Part shown: in pieces, positions 1 through 8,866 of the stretch
Layout: each line of letters starts with the position of its first letter
Numbering within the stretch: the stretch's first letter is position 1
Assembly: GCA_014655195.1 (NCBI GenBank)
Contig: BNBH01000014.1
Location: 124,001-188,000, forward strand
Length of the DNA stretch: 64,000 bases
Source of the DNA: Streptomyces cellulosae
GTDB taxonomy: Bacteria > Actinomycetota > Actinomycetes > Streptomycetales > Streptomycetaceae
Direction of reading: 5' to 3'
Notes under the pieces: generated by a model
The model's database searches: none
Told to the model about the DNA's origin: nothing
What the model saw: only the letters and a program-made list of their open reading frames with translations
Made by a program: the position numbers and the translations under genes

Positions 1-3000
1 GGGCGGCGGCGCCGGCGCTGACGCCGTCCAGGATCACCGGCGTACGCAACGACGCACCGCCGAGCAGCAGGCCCACCATCGCCGCGTGCTCGAACCCTCC
101 GACCGCGGCCAGCACGCCGAGCGGGTCGGACGGGTCCGGCTGGTGCAGGTCCAGGGCGCGGCGCACGACGTCGGTCTTGCGGGCGAGCGTCTCGTCGTTG
201 ATGCCGGTGCCGCGGCCCGTGACCTCGGCCGGGTCGGCGCCGGTGTACACGGAGATGAGGGCCGCGGACGCCGTGGTGTTCGCGATGCCCATCTCACCGG
301 TGAGCAGGGCCTTGTTGCCGGCCGCGACCAGGTCGCGGGCGGTCTCGATGCCCACCTCGATGGCCTGCTTGGCCTCCTCGCGGGTCATGGCGGGCCCGGC
401 GGTCATGTCGGACGTGCCGGCGCGGATCTTGCGCGGCAGCAGTCCGGGCGTGGCCGGCAGGTCGGAGGAGACGCCCACGTCGACCACGCACACCTCGGCG
501 CCGACCTGGGCGGCGAAGGCGTTGCACACCGCTCCGCCGCCGAGGAAGTTGGCCACCATCTGGGCGGTGACCTCCTGCGGCCAGGGGGTGACGCCCTGGG
601 CGTGCACCCCGTGGTCACCGGCGAAGATCGCGACGGCGGCGGGCTCGGGGATCGGCGGCGGGCACTGCCGGGACAGCCCCGACAGCTGGGCGGAGATGAT
701 CTCCAGCATGCCGAGCGCTCCGGCCGGCTTGGTCATGCGCTTCTGGCGCTCCCACGCCTCGCCGAGCGCCTTGGCGTCCAGCGGGCGGATCTGCGCGACG
801 GTCTCGGCAAGCAGGTCGTGGGGGTCCTCTCCGGGCAGGGCGCGGCGGCCGTACGTCTCCTCGTGCACCACCCAGGACAGGGGGCGCCGCTTGGACCAGC
901 CGGCCTGCATCAGCTCGGGCTCGTCCGGGAACTCGTCGACGTAGCCGACGCACAGGTAGGCGACGACCTCCAGGTGCTCGGGCAGGTCCAGGGCGCGGAC
1001 CATCTCCCGCTCGTCGAAGAAGCTGACCCAGCCGACGCCGAGGCCCTCCGCGCGGGCGGCGAGCCAGAGGTTCTCCACCGCGAGCGCCGAGGAGTACGGC
1101 GCCATCTGCGGCTGGGTGTGCCGGCCGAGGGTGTGGCGACCGCCGCGCGTGGGGTCGGCGGTGACCACGATGTTCACCGGGGTGTCGAGGATGGCCTCGA
1201 TCTTCAGTTCCTTGAACTGCTTGGCCCGGCCCTTGGGGAGCGTCTTGGCGTAGGCCTCGCGCTGGCGCGTCGCCAGTTCGTGCATCCGGCGCCGGGTCTC
1301 CTCGGAGCGGATGACGACGAAGTCCCAGGGCTGCGAGTGCCCGACGGAGGGCGCGGTGTGGGCGGCCTCCAGGACGCGCAGCAGCACCTCGTGCGGGATG
1401 GGGTCGCCGCGGAAGCCGTTGCGGATGTCGCGGCGCTCGCGCATCACCTTGAGCACGGCCTCGCGCTCGGCGTCCGCGTAACCGGGGGCGGCGGGACCGG
1501 CCGGCTCGGGCTGCCGCGCGGGCTCGGGCTCGACGCCGGCGCCCTGGGTGTCCAGGTCGTCGGGGGTCTGGGCGAGTTCGGCGTCGGCGTCGGGGGCCTC
1601 AGGGGCCGTCTCCTCGGGGACCGGCACGCCCTGCGGCGGGGTCGGGGCGAGGTGGGGCGCGGTGGGCACGGTGCCGTCCACGGGGACGAACTGGCCCAGC
1701 GGCTGGTCCGCCTCGGGCTCCAGCGGCAGGGTGCCGGGCAGCGGGGTCGCGTGCGCGGGCGTCTGCTGGGGGCCCTGGACGGGCTCGGAGGCGGCAGGGG
1801 GCTCGACCGCGGACGCGGGGCCCGGGGCGGGCTCGACGGCCTCCGGGGCGGCCGGTTCGGCGGGCGCGGGGGCCACGTCGGGGACCAGTTCCGCCGTGGG
1901 GGCGACGGCCTCCGGCGCGGGGGCAACGGCTTCGGAGGCGGGGGCAAGGGCCTCGGGCGCGGGGGCAAGGGCCTCGGGCGCGGGGGCAACGGCTTCGGGC
2001 GCGGGGGCAACGGCTTCGGGCGCGGGCGCCTGCTCGTCGGCCGGGGCCTGGTCTGGGGCCTGGGCGGCCACGGTCTCCGGTTCCTCCGCTGCCGGTACGG
2101 CGGTGTTGGGCGCCTCGGCGGGTGGGGCTTCCGGTGCCTGCACGTCCTGCGGCTCTACGGCCTCCCGCACAGGGGCGGGCTCAGGCGCCTCCGGGGCCTG
2201 CACGTCCTGCACGTCCTGCACGTCCTGTACGGGCGCAGGCTGCTCGGGCGCCTCCGCCACCTGAACCGCCTCGGGCGCGACCGCCTCCGCCACGGGGGCG
2301 TCCTGAGCCACCTCGGCAGCAGCCTCCGCGTCCGGCGTACCGGCAGTCTCCTCAGTGGCCGCCTGCGGCACGTCAGCGTCGGCGACAGCGGCCTGAGCGG
2401 CCTCGCCCTCCGGTGCCTGCGCCTGCTCCGGCACGACCACCGCCGCGTCGGCGTCCTGCGCCTCCTGAGCCACAGGCTCGTCAGCGACAGGCTCGTGAGC
2501 GGCGGGCGGCACCTCCGCACCCTGGCCCTCGGCCACGGGCACGCCACCGTCCCCCGCCTCACCCGCGTCCGGAACGACAGCAGCCGCGTCCACCGGAGCC
2601 GACGCGCCCGCGTCACCGCCCGTCACGCCACCAGCCGCCACGCCCCCGGGCACACCCTGCCCAGGAACCACCGGCGTCCCCTGCTCCCCGTACGCCGCCG
2701 CAGGCGTCTGCTCGCCCTCCGGGGCGACCGCCGTGCCGACCGCCTGGGTGGCTACCCGGGCGACGGCAGCCTGGGCCGGGTCCGCCGGTCCCGCGGCCGG
2801 AACCTGGGCGACCCAGGGCGCGGCCTGCGGCGCCGCCGCCTCGCGCGTGCGCGGGACGTCGAGGTACTCGGGGCCGAGGGTCGGCGGGCCCGGCTGGCGG
2901 GCCGGGAGGTCGGCGGGGCCGCGGTCGGCGAGGGAGCGGACCGGGCTCGCGGACAGGTCGGGCAGCGGCGGGCCGAGGTGTAGCGGACGGCGCGGCGGGG

Positions 3001-3322
3001 CCGGAGCCGGCGAAGGGGCGGGCGCCGGCGCCTGCGGCTGCGGCTCGGGCGGGCGGACGCCGCCGAGGTCGACGGAGCCGCTGTCACGGCCGTCCGTCTC
3101 GTGCGGGCCCGGCTGGTGGACGGTCTCGACGACCGGCGCGGGCGCGGGCGGCGCGATCTCGTTGCCCCAGGCGCCCTGGGCGCCCGGCAGCAGCAGGTCT
3201 TCGTCCTCGGCGGGACTGTCGGAGAGGTAGGTGTACGCGTCCGGCGCGGCGACGCCCGGCTGCTCCACCCTGCCTGCGTTCTCCGGCAGTCCCTCGCCCG
3301 GGACCTGGCCGGTGTCGGTCAT
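1..3322 (-). CDS. cobT: BluB-CobT fusion, 3' end beyond the window
   Basis: Joins two steps of lower-ligand assembly for vitamin B12: a flavin-destroying nitroreductase-fold domain that makes 5,6-dimethylbenzimidazole (BluB) and nicotinate-nucleotide:DMB phosphoribosyltransferase (CobT). 1107 codons are in the window and the frame is open to base 1. Residues about 1-610 are a low-complexity Pro/Ala/Glu/Val region with many PAPEAVA-like repeats. BluB follows at about 615-835 (RRDIRNGFRGDPIP, APSVGHSQPWDF, EGLGVGWVSFFD), and CobT from about 836 (FAGDHGVHAQG, NFLGGGAVCN). The C-terminal part of CobT, where the family's catalytic Glu lies, is beyond the edge. Start ATG at 3322 has a GAGGGG ribosome site. 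It lies downstream of cobL on the same strand. The fusion is seen directly; the joint role is family knowledge. Confidence 0.93.
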   Translation of the reverse strand, partial: MTDTGQVPGEGLPENAGRVEQPGVAAPDAYTYLSDSPAEDEDLLLPGAQGAWGNEIAPPAPAPVVETVHQPGPHETDGRDSGSVDLGGVRPPEPQPQAPAPAPSPAPAPPRRPLHLGPPLPDLSASPVRSLADRGPADLPARQPGPPTLGPEYLDVPRTREAAAPQAAPWVAQVPAAGPADPAQAAVARVATQAVGTAVAPEGEQTPAAAYGEQGTPVVPGQGVPGGVAAGGVTGGDAGASAPVDAAAVVPDAGEAGDGGVPVAEGQGAEVPPAAHEPVADEPVAQEAQDADAAVVVPEQAQAPEGEAAQAAVADADVPQAATEETAGTPDAEAAAEVAQDAPVAEAVAPEAVQVAEAPEQPAPVQDVQDVQDVQAPEAPEPAPVREAVEPQDVQAPEAPPAEAPNTAVPAAEEPETVAAQAPDQAPADEQAPAPEAVAPAPEAVAPAPEALAPAPEALAPASEAVAPAPEAVAPTAELVPDVAPAPAEPAAPEAVEPAPGPASAVEPPAASEPVQGPQQTPAHATPLPGTLPLEPEADQPLGQFVPVDGTVPTAPHLAPTPPQGVPVPEETAPEAPDADAELAQTPDDLDTQGAGVEPEPARQPEPAGPAAPGYADAEREAVLKVMRERRDIRNGFRGDPIPHEVLLRVLEAAHTAPSVGHSQPWDFVVIRSEETRRRMHELATRQREAYAKTLPKGRAKQFKELKIEAILDTPVNIVVTADPTRGGRHTLGRHTQPQMAPYSSALAVENLWLAARAEGLGVGWVSFFDEREMVRALDLPEHLEVVAYLCVGYVDEFPDEPELMQAGWSKRRPLSWVVHEETYGRRALPGEDPHDLLAETVAQIRPLDAKALGEAWERQKRMTKPAGALGMLEIISAQLSGLSRQCPPPIPEPAAVAIFAGDHGVHAQGVTPWPQEVTAQMVANFLGGGAVCNAFAAQVGAEVCVVDVGVSSDLPATPGLLPRKIRAGTSDMTAGPAMTREEAKQAIEVGIETARDLVAAGNKALLTGEMGIANTTASAALISVYTGADPAEVTGRGTGINDETLARKTDVVRRALDLHQPDPSDPLGVLAAVGGFEHAAMVGLLLGGASLRTPVILDGVSAGAAA

Positions 3323-3691
3323 GCGTACCCCTCGCCCATCGGTTAGTGCTCCTACGACCAGCTCACCCGGAACGGCGCACCGACCGCCCCACACTGAAGA
3401 ACGAGCGTGCGTCCCCAGCGGCACGAACGGCCCGCCCGAAAAAGGCGACAAAGCCATTCACTGGCATTGTCGCGGGCGCACCGCCGTCGCGTCAGCTTGA
3501 TCGGCGACGGTTCCGCTGTGGACTGCGCCACTTTGCGCGTCCTCCGGTTCCTGCCGTACCACGACCCACCCCAAAACGGGCGCGCTTTTTGGACATTGGC
3601 CGACGAAGCGCCGGGTGACCAGTGCGGTACAACGATCGGCCAGCCTACCGCGCGCAGTACGACAAACCGATCACGGGGACGGCTATGGGGG
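3323..3691. other. Intergenic gap between cobL and the bluB-cobT fusion
   Basis: About 370 bases between two same-strand cobalamin genes. No B12-box (the conserved GCC-AC-TG core of cobalamin riboswitches) was found on either strand, and no convincing reading frame. The stretch is less GC rich than its surroundings near 3450-3600 and probably holds the promoter of the bluB-cobT gene. Confidence 0.5.
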
Positions 3692-4903
3692 TCAGCGGCC
3701 GCGGGCGGGCAGCACCCCACTGAGCAGGAACGCGACGCTCCGTTCCTTCTCCGTCCAGGCCCTGGTGTCGAGTTCGACGGACTGGAGCAGGGAGCACTCG
3801 ACGCGGTAGCCGTGTTCCGTCAGGTTCCGGCCGATCAGTTCGGCGTCGTCGCGGGTGGCGGCGTGGGTGACGATGCGCTGCGGGCGCCGGTCGGCCACGG
3901 CGGAGACCACGGCCGCTCCCCCGCCGCCGACCCGCACCACGTCGGGTTCGGGGAGGTTCTCCAGGATCTGCGGCGCGGCGCCGTGGACGATCTGCATCTG
4001 GACGCCCTGGCGGCGCGCGGCGGCGTCGGTGCGGGCGCAGGCGTGCCGGTCGCGGTCGACGGCGATGACGGCGGCCCCGGCCCGCGCGGCGTCGGTGGCG
4101 AACGCGCCGGAGCCGCAGCCGATGTCCCAGACGAGGTCGCCAAGGCCCGGTCCCAGGCGGGCGAGTTGGCCGACGCGCACGGGTTCCCGCTCGCCCTCGC
4201 CGAGGTCGCCGCCGTACTCGCCGGCGGGCAGGGTCCAGCCGCGCGGCCCCGCCGACGGGTTGCGTCCGGCGATCCAGCCGGCGGAGTCGCCGGAGGCCAC
4301 GGGACCGCCGATGACGATGACCACGTTGGGGTCGCGCCAGGTGTGGTCGGCGGCCTTGTCGGAGGTGACGACGGTGACCTGTTCGCGCTCGGTGCCGAGT
4401 TCCTCGCAGATGACGAAGGAGCGGTGGACGCCCTCCATCAGCAGGCCGAGTTCGGCGGGTCCGGCGCCGGGCGAGGTGAGAACCGCCACTTTGGTGTGGG
4501 CGCGGCACACGTTCACCGCGCGGCGCAGGGTGCGGGGGTGGGCGACGACCACTTCGGCGTCGTCCCAGGGCATCCCGGCCCGGGCGAAGGCGGCGGCGAC
4601 CGAGGAGACCGCGGGCACGACCTCGACCTCCAGGCCGAACTCGGGTGCGCGCAGGGTGCGTACGACGCCGAAGAAGCCCGGGTCGCCGTCGGCGAGCACG
4701 ACCGCGGTGCCGCGGTGGGCGGCGATGCGGCGGGCGGCGAGGGAGACGGAGCCGAGGCGGATGCGCTCGGCCGCGGCGGGCACCTCGGGGAGCGCCAGGT
4801 GGTGTGCGGCGCCGGCGACCAGCGTGGCGGCGCCGAGTGCGGCGCGTGCCGCGTCGGTCAGCGGCGAGCCGTCCCAGCCGATCACCGTGACCCGGTCGGC
4901 CAT
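3692..4903 (-). CDS. cobL: Precorrin-6Y C5,15-methyltransferase (decarboxylating) CobL
   Basis: 403 residues, the normal size for the actinobacterial CbiE-CbiT fusion. It adds methyl groups at C5 and C15 of the corrin ring and decarboxylates the C12 acetate, using S-adenosylmethionine, in the aerobic B12 pathway. The N-terminal CbiE half (about 1-205) starts VTVIGWDGSPL and contains LADGDPGFFGV, a tetrapyrrole-methylase loop. The C-terminal CbiT half (about 220-403) carries the SAM-binding WDIGCGSGAFA and AVDRD. Start ATG at 4903 is preceded by a GGAG. It shares its strand with the BluB-CobT gene but the 369-base gap suggests separate promoters. Confidence 0.95.
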   Translation of the reverse strand: MADRVTVIGWDGSPLTDAARAALGAATLVAGAAHHLALPEVPAAAERIRLGSVSLAARRIAAHRGTAVVLADGDPGFFGVVRTLRAPEFGLEVEVVPAVSSVAAAFARAGMPWDDAEVVVAHPRTLRRAVNVCRAHTKVAVLTSPGAGPAELGLLMEGVHRSFVICEELGTEREQVTVVTSDKAADHTWRDPNVVIVIGGPVASGDSAGWIAGRNPSAGPRGWTLPAGEYGGDLGEGEREPVRVGQLARLGPGLGDLVWDIGCGSGAFATDAARAGAAVIAVDRDRHACARTDAAARRQGVQMQIVHGAAPQILENLPEPDVVRVGGGGAAVVSAVADRRPQRIVTHAATRDDAELIGRNLTEHGYRVECSLLQSVELDTRAWTEKERSVAFLLSGVLPARGR

Positions 4904-5030
4904 CGTCGTCAGTCTCCTGAGGTTTGCGCAGGTAGTCGTCGGCTGTTCCGCCCGGAGGCGGTCTGCTGAGATTACCTGGTGCGGTCACGGGCCGCCGCGC
5001 CGGTGCGGGCCGTCGTACGCCCCTCGGTCG

Positions 5031-5669
5031 TCAGTTCCAGTCGGTGTAGCCGGGGAAGCCGCCGCTGTCGGCCAGTTGTCCGTCCGCGCCCTCGATGTCC
5101 TCGGGCAGCAGGCTCCACACGATGTAGTCGGTGCGGACCTCGCTCCAGCCGCCGTCCTCGCCGCGGACCCTGGCTATACAGGCGTTGCGCAGGACGCCCT
5201 CGCTGATGCAGCCGATCTTCTGGGCGACCTGCTGGGCGGCGGTGTTGTCGGCGGCGGTGCGCAGTTCGATGCGCTGGAGCTTCTGGTCGCCGAAGAGCCA
5301 CTGGGCGGTGGCGAGCGCGGCCTCGGAGGCGTAGCCCTCGCCGCGCGCCCAGGGGGCGACGATGTACGACAGTTCGGTGGAGCGGACGTGCCAGTTGGTG
5401 CGGGTGAGCCGGATGAGGCCGACCAGGCGCTGGGTGAGGAACTCGGCGACGGCGAGGTCCAGGCCGTGTCCGGCGGCCCGTTCGGCGGGGGCGTACTCGG
5501 TGATCCAGGTGCGGGCGGTGTCCTCGGTGAACGGCTGAGGGACGCCGGTCCAGGCGCCCACCTGCTCGTCGTTCATCATCGCGGCGAGGGCGGGGACGTC
5601 GTCCGCGTCGAGGGGACGCAGCACCAACCGCTCCGTGCTGAGGGAGATGTCGGGGAAGGTGCTCGTCAT
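5031..5669 (-). CDS. GNAT family N-acetyltransferase (RimJ/RimL-like)
   Basis: 212 residues, cytoplasmic, a single GNAT domain of the RimJ/RimL group that moves acetyl from acetyl-CoA to an amine of protein or small-molecule type. Seen: STERLVLRPLDADD at the N-terminus, the acetyl-CoA loop region PWARGEGYASEA, and NTAAQQVAQKIGC near the end. A longer in-frame extension to 5735 exists, but the ATG at 5669 has GGAG seven bases upstream and is preferred. Substrate unknown. Confidence 0.85.
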   Translation of the reverse strand: MTSTFPDISLSTERLVLRPLDADDVPALAAMMNDEQVGAWTGVPQPFTEDTARTWITEYAPAERAAGHGLDLAVAEFLTQRLVGLIRLTRTNWHVRSTELSYIVAPWARGEGYASEAALATAQWLFGDQKLQRIELRTAADNTAAQQVAQKIGCISEGVLRNACIARVRGEDGGWSEVRTDYIVWSLLPEDIEGADGQLADSGGFPGYTDWN

Positions 5670-5745
5670 GCGCCGCTCCGTAACTGAGAGACCGTCGGGT
5701 GCTGCTGAACTGCCCAGCATGCAGCATGAAAGCACCGGTACGCAC

Positions 5746-5781
5746 CACGGGGTCCACCCCTTGCGCGGAGTGGACCCCGTG
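5746..5781 (-). terminator. Strong hairpin downstream of metQ
   Basis: Perfect 12-bp stem CACGGGGTCCAC / GTGGACCCCGTG with a 12-base loop, 18 bases past the metQ stop codon. No clear U run, as is common in Streptomyces. It may also serve as a barrier toward the acetyltransferase promoter. Confidence 0.75.
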
Positions 5782-5798
5782 GCCGGTGCGAGGCCGGT

Positions 5799-6626
5799 TC
5801 AGAAGGAGGCGAGCACCGAGCCGGCGTACGTGTCCTCGATGAACTTCTTCACCTCGGGCGAGGTGAGGAGCTTCGCGAGCTTCTTGACGCGCGGATCGTT
5901 CTCCTGGCCCTCCTTGACGGCGAGCAGGTTGCTGTTCGGGTTGTCCTTGGCCTCCTCGAGGACCAGGGCGTCCTCGGCGGGCTTCAGGTCGGCCTCGATG
6001 GCGTAGTTGCCGTTGACCACGGAGGCGTCGACGTCGTTCAGGACGCGCGGGGTCTGGGCGGCCTCGAGCTCCTTGAACTTGAGCTTCTTGGGGTTCTCGG
6101 TGATGTCCGCGGGGGTGGCCGAGGTGCCGACGCCGTCCTTGAGGGTGATCAGGCCGTTGGCGGCGAGCAGCTGCAGCGCCCGGCTCTCGTTGACCGTGTC
6201 GTTCGGGATCGCGATGGTGGCACCGCTCTTCAGCGCGTCGGCCTTCTTCACCTTCTGCGAGTAGAGGCCGAGCGGCTCCAGGTGCACGTCGACGACCGAC
6301 ACGATGTGGGTGCCGTTCTTCTTGTTGAAGTCGTCGAGGTACGGCTGGGTCTGGAAGAAGTTGGCGCCGACCGAGCCGTCCTCCGTCGCGGTGTTCGGGG
6401 TGACGTAGTCGGTGAACTCGCGGACCTGGAGGTCGAGGCCGGCCTTCTCGGCGAGGTTGTCCTTGACGAAGGTCAGGATCTCGGCGTGGGGCACGGGGCT
6501 CGCGGCGACGACCAGCGGGCCGGAGGTGTCGGTGGCGGCGTCCTTGTCCGAGCCGCAGGCGGAGAGCCCGAGGGTGAGGGCTCCGGCGGCGAGGACGGCG
6601 GTGGTGATCTTGGCGGTGTTACGCAC
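5799..6626 (-). CDS. metQ: Methionine ABC transporter substrate-binding lipoprotein MetQ
   Basis: 275 residues, NlpA/MetQ family. A lipoprotein signal ends in the lipobox LSAC (about residues 21-24), so the mature protein is anchored outside the membrane and delivers methionine (often the D form as well) to MetI. Family marks seen: VVAASPVPHAEIL, GANFFQTQPYLDDFNKKNG, a type IV pattern SVVDVHLEPLGLYSQK. Last gene of metN-metI-metQ, 78 bases after metI. A hairpin terminator follows. Confidence 0.95.
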   Translation of the reverse strand: MRNTAKITTAVLAAGALTLGLSACGSDKDAATDTSGPLVVAASPVPHAEILTFVKDNLAEKAGLDLQVREFTDYVTPNTATEDGSVGANFFQTQPYLDDFNKKNGTHIVSVVDVHLEPLGLYSQKVKKADALKSGATIAIPNDTVNESRALQLLAANGLITLKDGVGTSATPADITENPKKLKFKELEAAQTPRVLNDVDASVVNGNYAIEADLKPAEDALVLEEAKDNPNSNLLAVKEGQENDPRVKKLAKLLTSPEVKKFIEDTYAGSVLASF

Positions 6627-6704
6627 GAAAAGTGCCTTTCCTTGGGTGGTGCGACCCCGTCTTGGTGCACGGGGAGTCTGGGGAGTGCGGGTGGCAGGGC
6701 CGGG

Positions 6705-7442
6705 TCAGGCGACCTTGCCGACCTCGGCGGGAGCGGGCTCCTCGCCCTTCAGCAGCCGCAGCTTCGGACCGGGTCCGGAGCGGGCGCCGCGGCGGTGCAG
6801 GGCGCGGGCGGCGAAGTCGCCGGCGAACTGGATCAGCGAGATGACCACGGCGAGGACCGCCACGGTGATCCACATCAGTCCGGTCTCGAAGCGCTGGTAG
6901 CCGTAGCGGACGGCGAGGTCGCCGAGTCCGCCGCCGCCGACCGTGCCGGCCATGGCGGAGTAGCCGATGAGCGCGATGACCGTGGTGGTCGTGGAGGCGA
7001 TCAGTGAGGGCAGCGCCTCGGGGACGAGGACCTTGCGGACGATGGTCCAGGTGTTGCCGCCCATCGCCTGCACGGCCTCCACGAGCCCGTCGTCCACCTC
7101 GCGCACGGCGGTCTCGACGAGCCGTGCGAAGAAGGGGATGCCGCCGATGGCGAGCGGCACGATCGCGGCCTCGCTGCCGATGGTGGTGCCGGTCACCCAG
7201 CGGGTGAAGTTCATCAGGGCGACCATGAGGATGATGAACGGCAGCGAGCGGCCGATGTTCACGATCTGCCCGATGACCTTGTTCACCACGGTGTTCTGCA
7301 GCAGTCCGCCCTTGTCGGTGAGGACCAGCAGGATGCCGAGCGGAAGGCCGCCGACGACGGCGATCAGGGTGGACCAGCCGACCATGATCAGCGTCTCGGT
7401 ACAGGCCTGTTCCAGCAGCGGCTGCATCTCGGACCAGGTCAC
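6705..7442 (-). CDS. metI: Methionine ABC transporter permease MetI
   Basis: 245 residues, five to six membrane segments with the binding-protein-dependent transport domain. The EAA-like loop is EAVQAMGGNTWTIVRKVLVP, where the ATPase MetN docks. The start is a GTG at 7442 whose GTGA overlaps the TGA of metN by four bases, with GGAGGG just upstream, so translation is coupled. The C-terminal tail of about 30 residues is charged and cytoplasmic. Confidence 0.94.
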   Translation of the reverse strand: MTWSEMQPLLEQACTETLIMVGWSTLIAVVGGLPLGILLVLTDKGGLLQNTVVNKVIGQIVNIGRSLPFIILMVALMNFTRWVTGTTIGSEAAIVPLAIGGIPFFARLVETAVREVDDGLVEAVQAMGGNTWTIVRKVLVPEALPSLIASTTTTVIALIGYSAMAGTVGGGGLGDLAVRYGYQRFETGLMWITVAVLAVVISLIQFAGDFAARALHRRGARSGPGPKLRLLKGEEPAPAEVGKVA

Positions 7443-8476
7443 TTGGCGCCCTCCTTCACCAGCGCGGGCTCGTCGTGGCCGACGACGTCGATCTGCAGGC
7501 CCTGCTCGCGCAGGAAGCCGATGGGCACGACGTTGTCCTCGTAGCGGCCGGGCAGTTCGATGCGCATCCGGCCGACCTGGAGTCCGCCGACGGTGTCGAT
7601 GGCTGCGCCGAGGATCGATATGTCGATGTTGTAGGTGCGGGAGAGCTGGGAGATGACCGGCTGGGTCGCGCTCTCGCCCTGGAAGGTCACGTCGACGACG
7701 GTGCGGTCGTCGCCGCTCGCCTCGCCGCCGACGGGGAACAGCGCGGCGGCGAGTTCCGAGCCGGGGGAGGCCAGCAGGTCGGTGACCGTGCCGGACTCGA
7801 CGATGCGGCCCTTCTCCATGAGGGCGGCCGAGTCGCAGATCGACTTCACGACGTCCATCTCGTGCGTGATGAGCAGGACGGTGAGGCCGAGCTGGCGGTT
7901 GAGGTCGCGCAGCAGCTGGAGGATCGAGCGGGTGGTCTCCGGGTCCAGGGCGCTGGTGGCCTCGTCGGAGAGCAGCACCTTGGGGTCGCCTGCGAGGGCG
8001 CGGGCGATGCCGACGCGCTGCTTCTGGCCGCCGGAGAGCTGGGCCGGGTAGGCCTTGGCCTTGTCGGCGAGGCCGACCAGGTCGAGCAGTTCCAGCGCCT
8101 TGCGGGAGCGTTCCTTGCCGGACTTGCCGAGGATCTCCAGCGGGAGTTCGACGTTGTCCTGCACGGTGCGCGAGGACAGCAGGTTGAAGTGCTGGAAGAC
8201 CATGCCGATGCGGCTGCGCGCCTGGCGGAGCTCCCGGCCGGCGCGGGGGCCGCGGCCGGCGAGCGCGGTGAGGTCCTGCCCGGCCACGGTCACGGTGCCC
8301 GAGGTGGGACGCTCCAGCAGGTTGACGCAGCGGATCAGGGAGGACTTGCCGGCGCCGGACTGACCGATGACGCCGTAGACCTCGCCTTCGCGGACGTGCA
8401 GGTCGACGCCGTCCAGGGCGGTGACCTCGCGGCCGCGCGAGCGGTAGACCTTGGTGAGGCCCGAGGTGGTGATCAC
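7439..8476 (-). CDS. metN: Methionine ABC transporter ATPase MetN
   Basis: 345 residues. Walker A GQSGAGKSS (about 38-46), Q-loop FQHFN, signature LSGGQKQRVGIARAL, Walker B VLLSDEATSALD and the switch His in LLITHEMD are all present. A C-terminal NIL domain (about 270-340) senses internal methionine in this family and shuts the importer down. Start GTG at 8476; an in-frame extension to 8731 lacks family residues. First gene of the metN-metI-metQ operon, with a 390-base upstream region holding a possible Met/Cys leader peptide. Confidence 0.95.
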   Translation of the reverse strand: MITTSGLTKVYRSRGREVTALDGVDLHVREGEVYGVIGQSGAGKSSLIRCVNLLERPTSGTVTVAGQDLTALAGRGPRAGRELRQARSRIGMVFQHFNLLSSRTVQDNVELPLEILGKSGKERSRKALELLDLVGLADKAKAYPAQLSGGQKQRVGIARALAGDPKVLLSDEATSALDPETTRSILQLLRDLNRQLGLTVLLITHEMDVVKSICDSAALMEKGRIVESGTVTDLLASPGSELAAALFPVGGEASGDDRTVVDVTFQGESATQPVISQLSRTYNIDISILGAAIDTVGGLQVGRMRIELPGRYEDNVVPIGFLREQGLQIDVVGHDEPALVKEGAK

Positions 8477-8615
8477 GTGGGTTTCCGTACTGTCGAGTGC
8501 GCGGCGCGTCGTGGGCGCCGGGCACGTGGCATGCAGGGAATGGCGGCAGGGCGGCACGGATCTCGCGGACATGCGGAAGACCGGGGAGAAACGTGCGCGG
8601 GGCGTGGCTCGGTCG

Positions 8616-8632
8616 CGCGTGCGGGGCACGCG
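8616..8632 (-). promoter_or_regulatory. Hairpin in the metNIQ leader
   Basis: Perfect 7-bp stem CGCGTGC / GCACGCG with a three-base loop, about 60 bases beyond the leader-peptide stop and 140 bases before metN. It could be an attenuator arm; no U run follows. Confidence 0.35.
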
Positions 8633-8690
8633 GGCGGACGCGAGCCGGCTCTCGCTTCGGGGCGCGAGGCTCAGGCGGTGCGGGGGCCCT

Positions 8691-8741
8691 CTAGAAGGCG
8701 CGCATTCGGAGGGGACACATACAACGAGCACCGGGCGTCAT
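8691..8741 (-). CDS. Candidate Met/Cys leader peptide of metNIQ
   Basis: 16-codon frame MTPGARCMCPLRMRAF, stop TAG at 8691-8693. Five of sixteen residues carry sulfur, with the consecutive codons Cys-Met-Cys, and both Cys codons are TGT, which is scarce in this GC-rich genome. GAGG sits five bases before the ATG at 8741. The frame stays open upstream to an ATG at 8783 (30 codons) but that start has no ribosome site. It could measure methionine or cysteine supply by ribosome stalling upstream of the hairpins. It may also be chance; no homologue is known to me. Confidence 0.4.
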   Translation of the reverse strand: MTPGARCMCPLRMRAF

Positions 8742-8866
8742 GGTCGCCTCGGTCGCAGGGGTGCGGTCGCTCGTCGTGGTCATGTTCGCCAGTAAAGCAG
8801 ACGTTCACTTCTGAACGGACCCTGCCGTCCGCATAGTGGACAGTCGTGGACACCCCCGCCGGCGTG

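Larger units (their letters stand above)
8477..8866 (-). promoter_or_regulatory. metNIQ upstream leader region
   Basis: 390 bases separate metN from the preceding gene. No SAM-I, SAM-IV or other SAM riboswitch core was recognised. Instead the region holds a short Met/Cys-rich frame (8691-8741), a perfect hairpin (8616-8632) and further GC-rich inverted repeats before the metN start. This arrangement is what a ribosome-mediated attenuator would need; the function is inferred. Confidence 0.4.

Noticed and set aside
86..2983. A 965-residue plus-strand reading frame
   Set aside because: It is antisense to the BluB-CobT gene; its Gly/Arg/Leu-rich content mirrors the Pro/Ala/Glu repeats on the other strand, and the real protein has clear domains.
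3323..3691. Cobalamin riboswitch before the bluB-cobT gene
   Set aside because: No B12-box or its flanking stems could be found on the coding strand.
6705..8525. One 606-residue protein covering metI and part of metN
   Set aside because: The upper part is an out-of-frame shadow of metN; metI begins at the coupled GTG 7442.
8477..8866. SAM riboswitch before metN
   Set aside because: No SAM-I or SAM-IV core (GGTCATGAG or paired AAC/AC elements) was visible; a leader peptide fits better.
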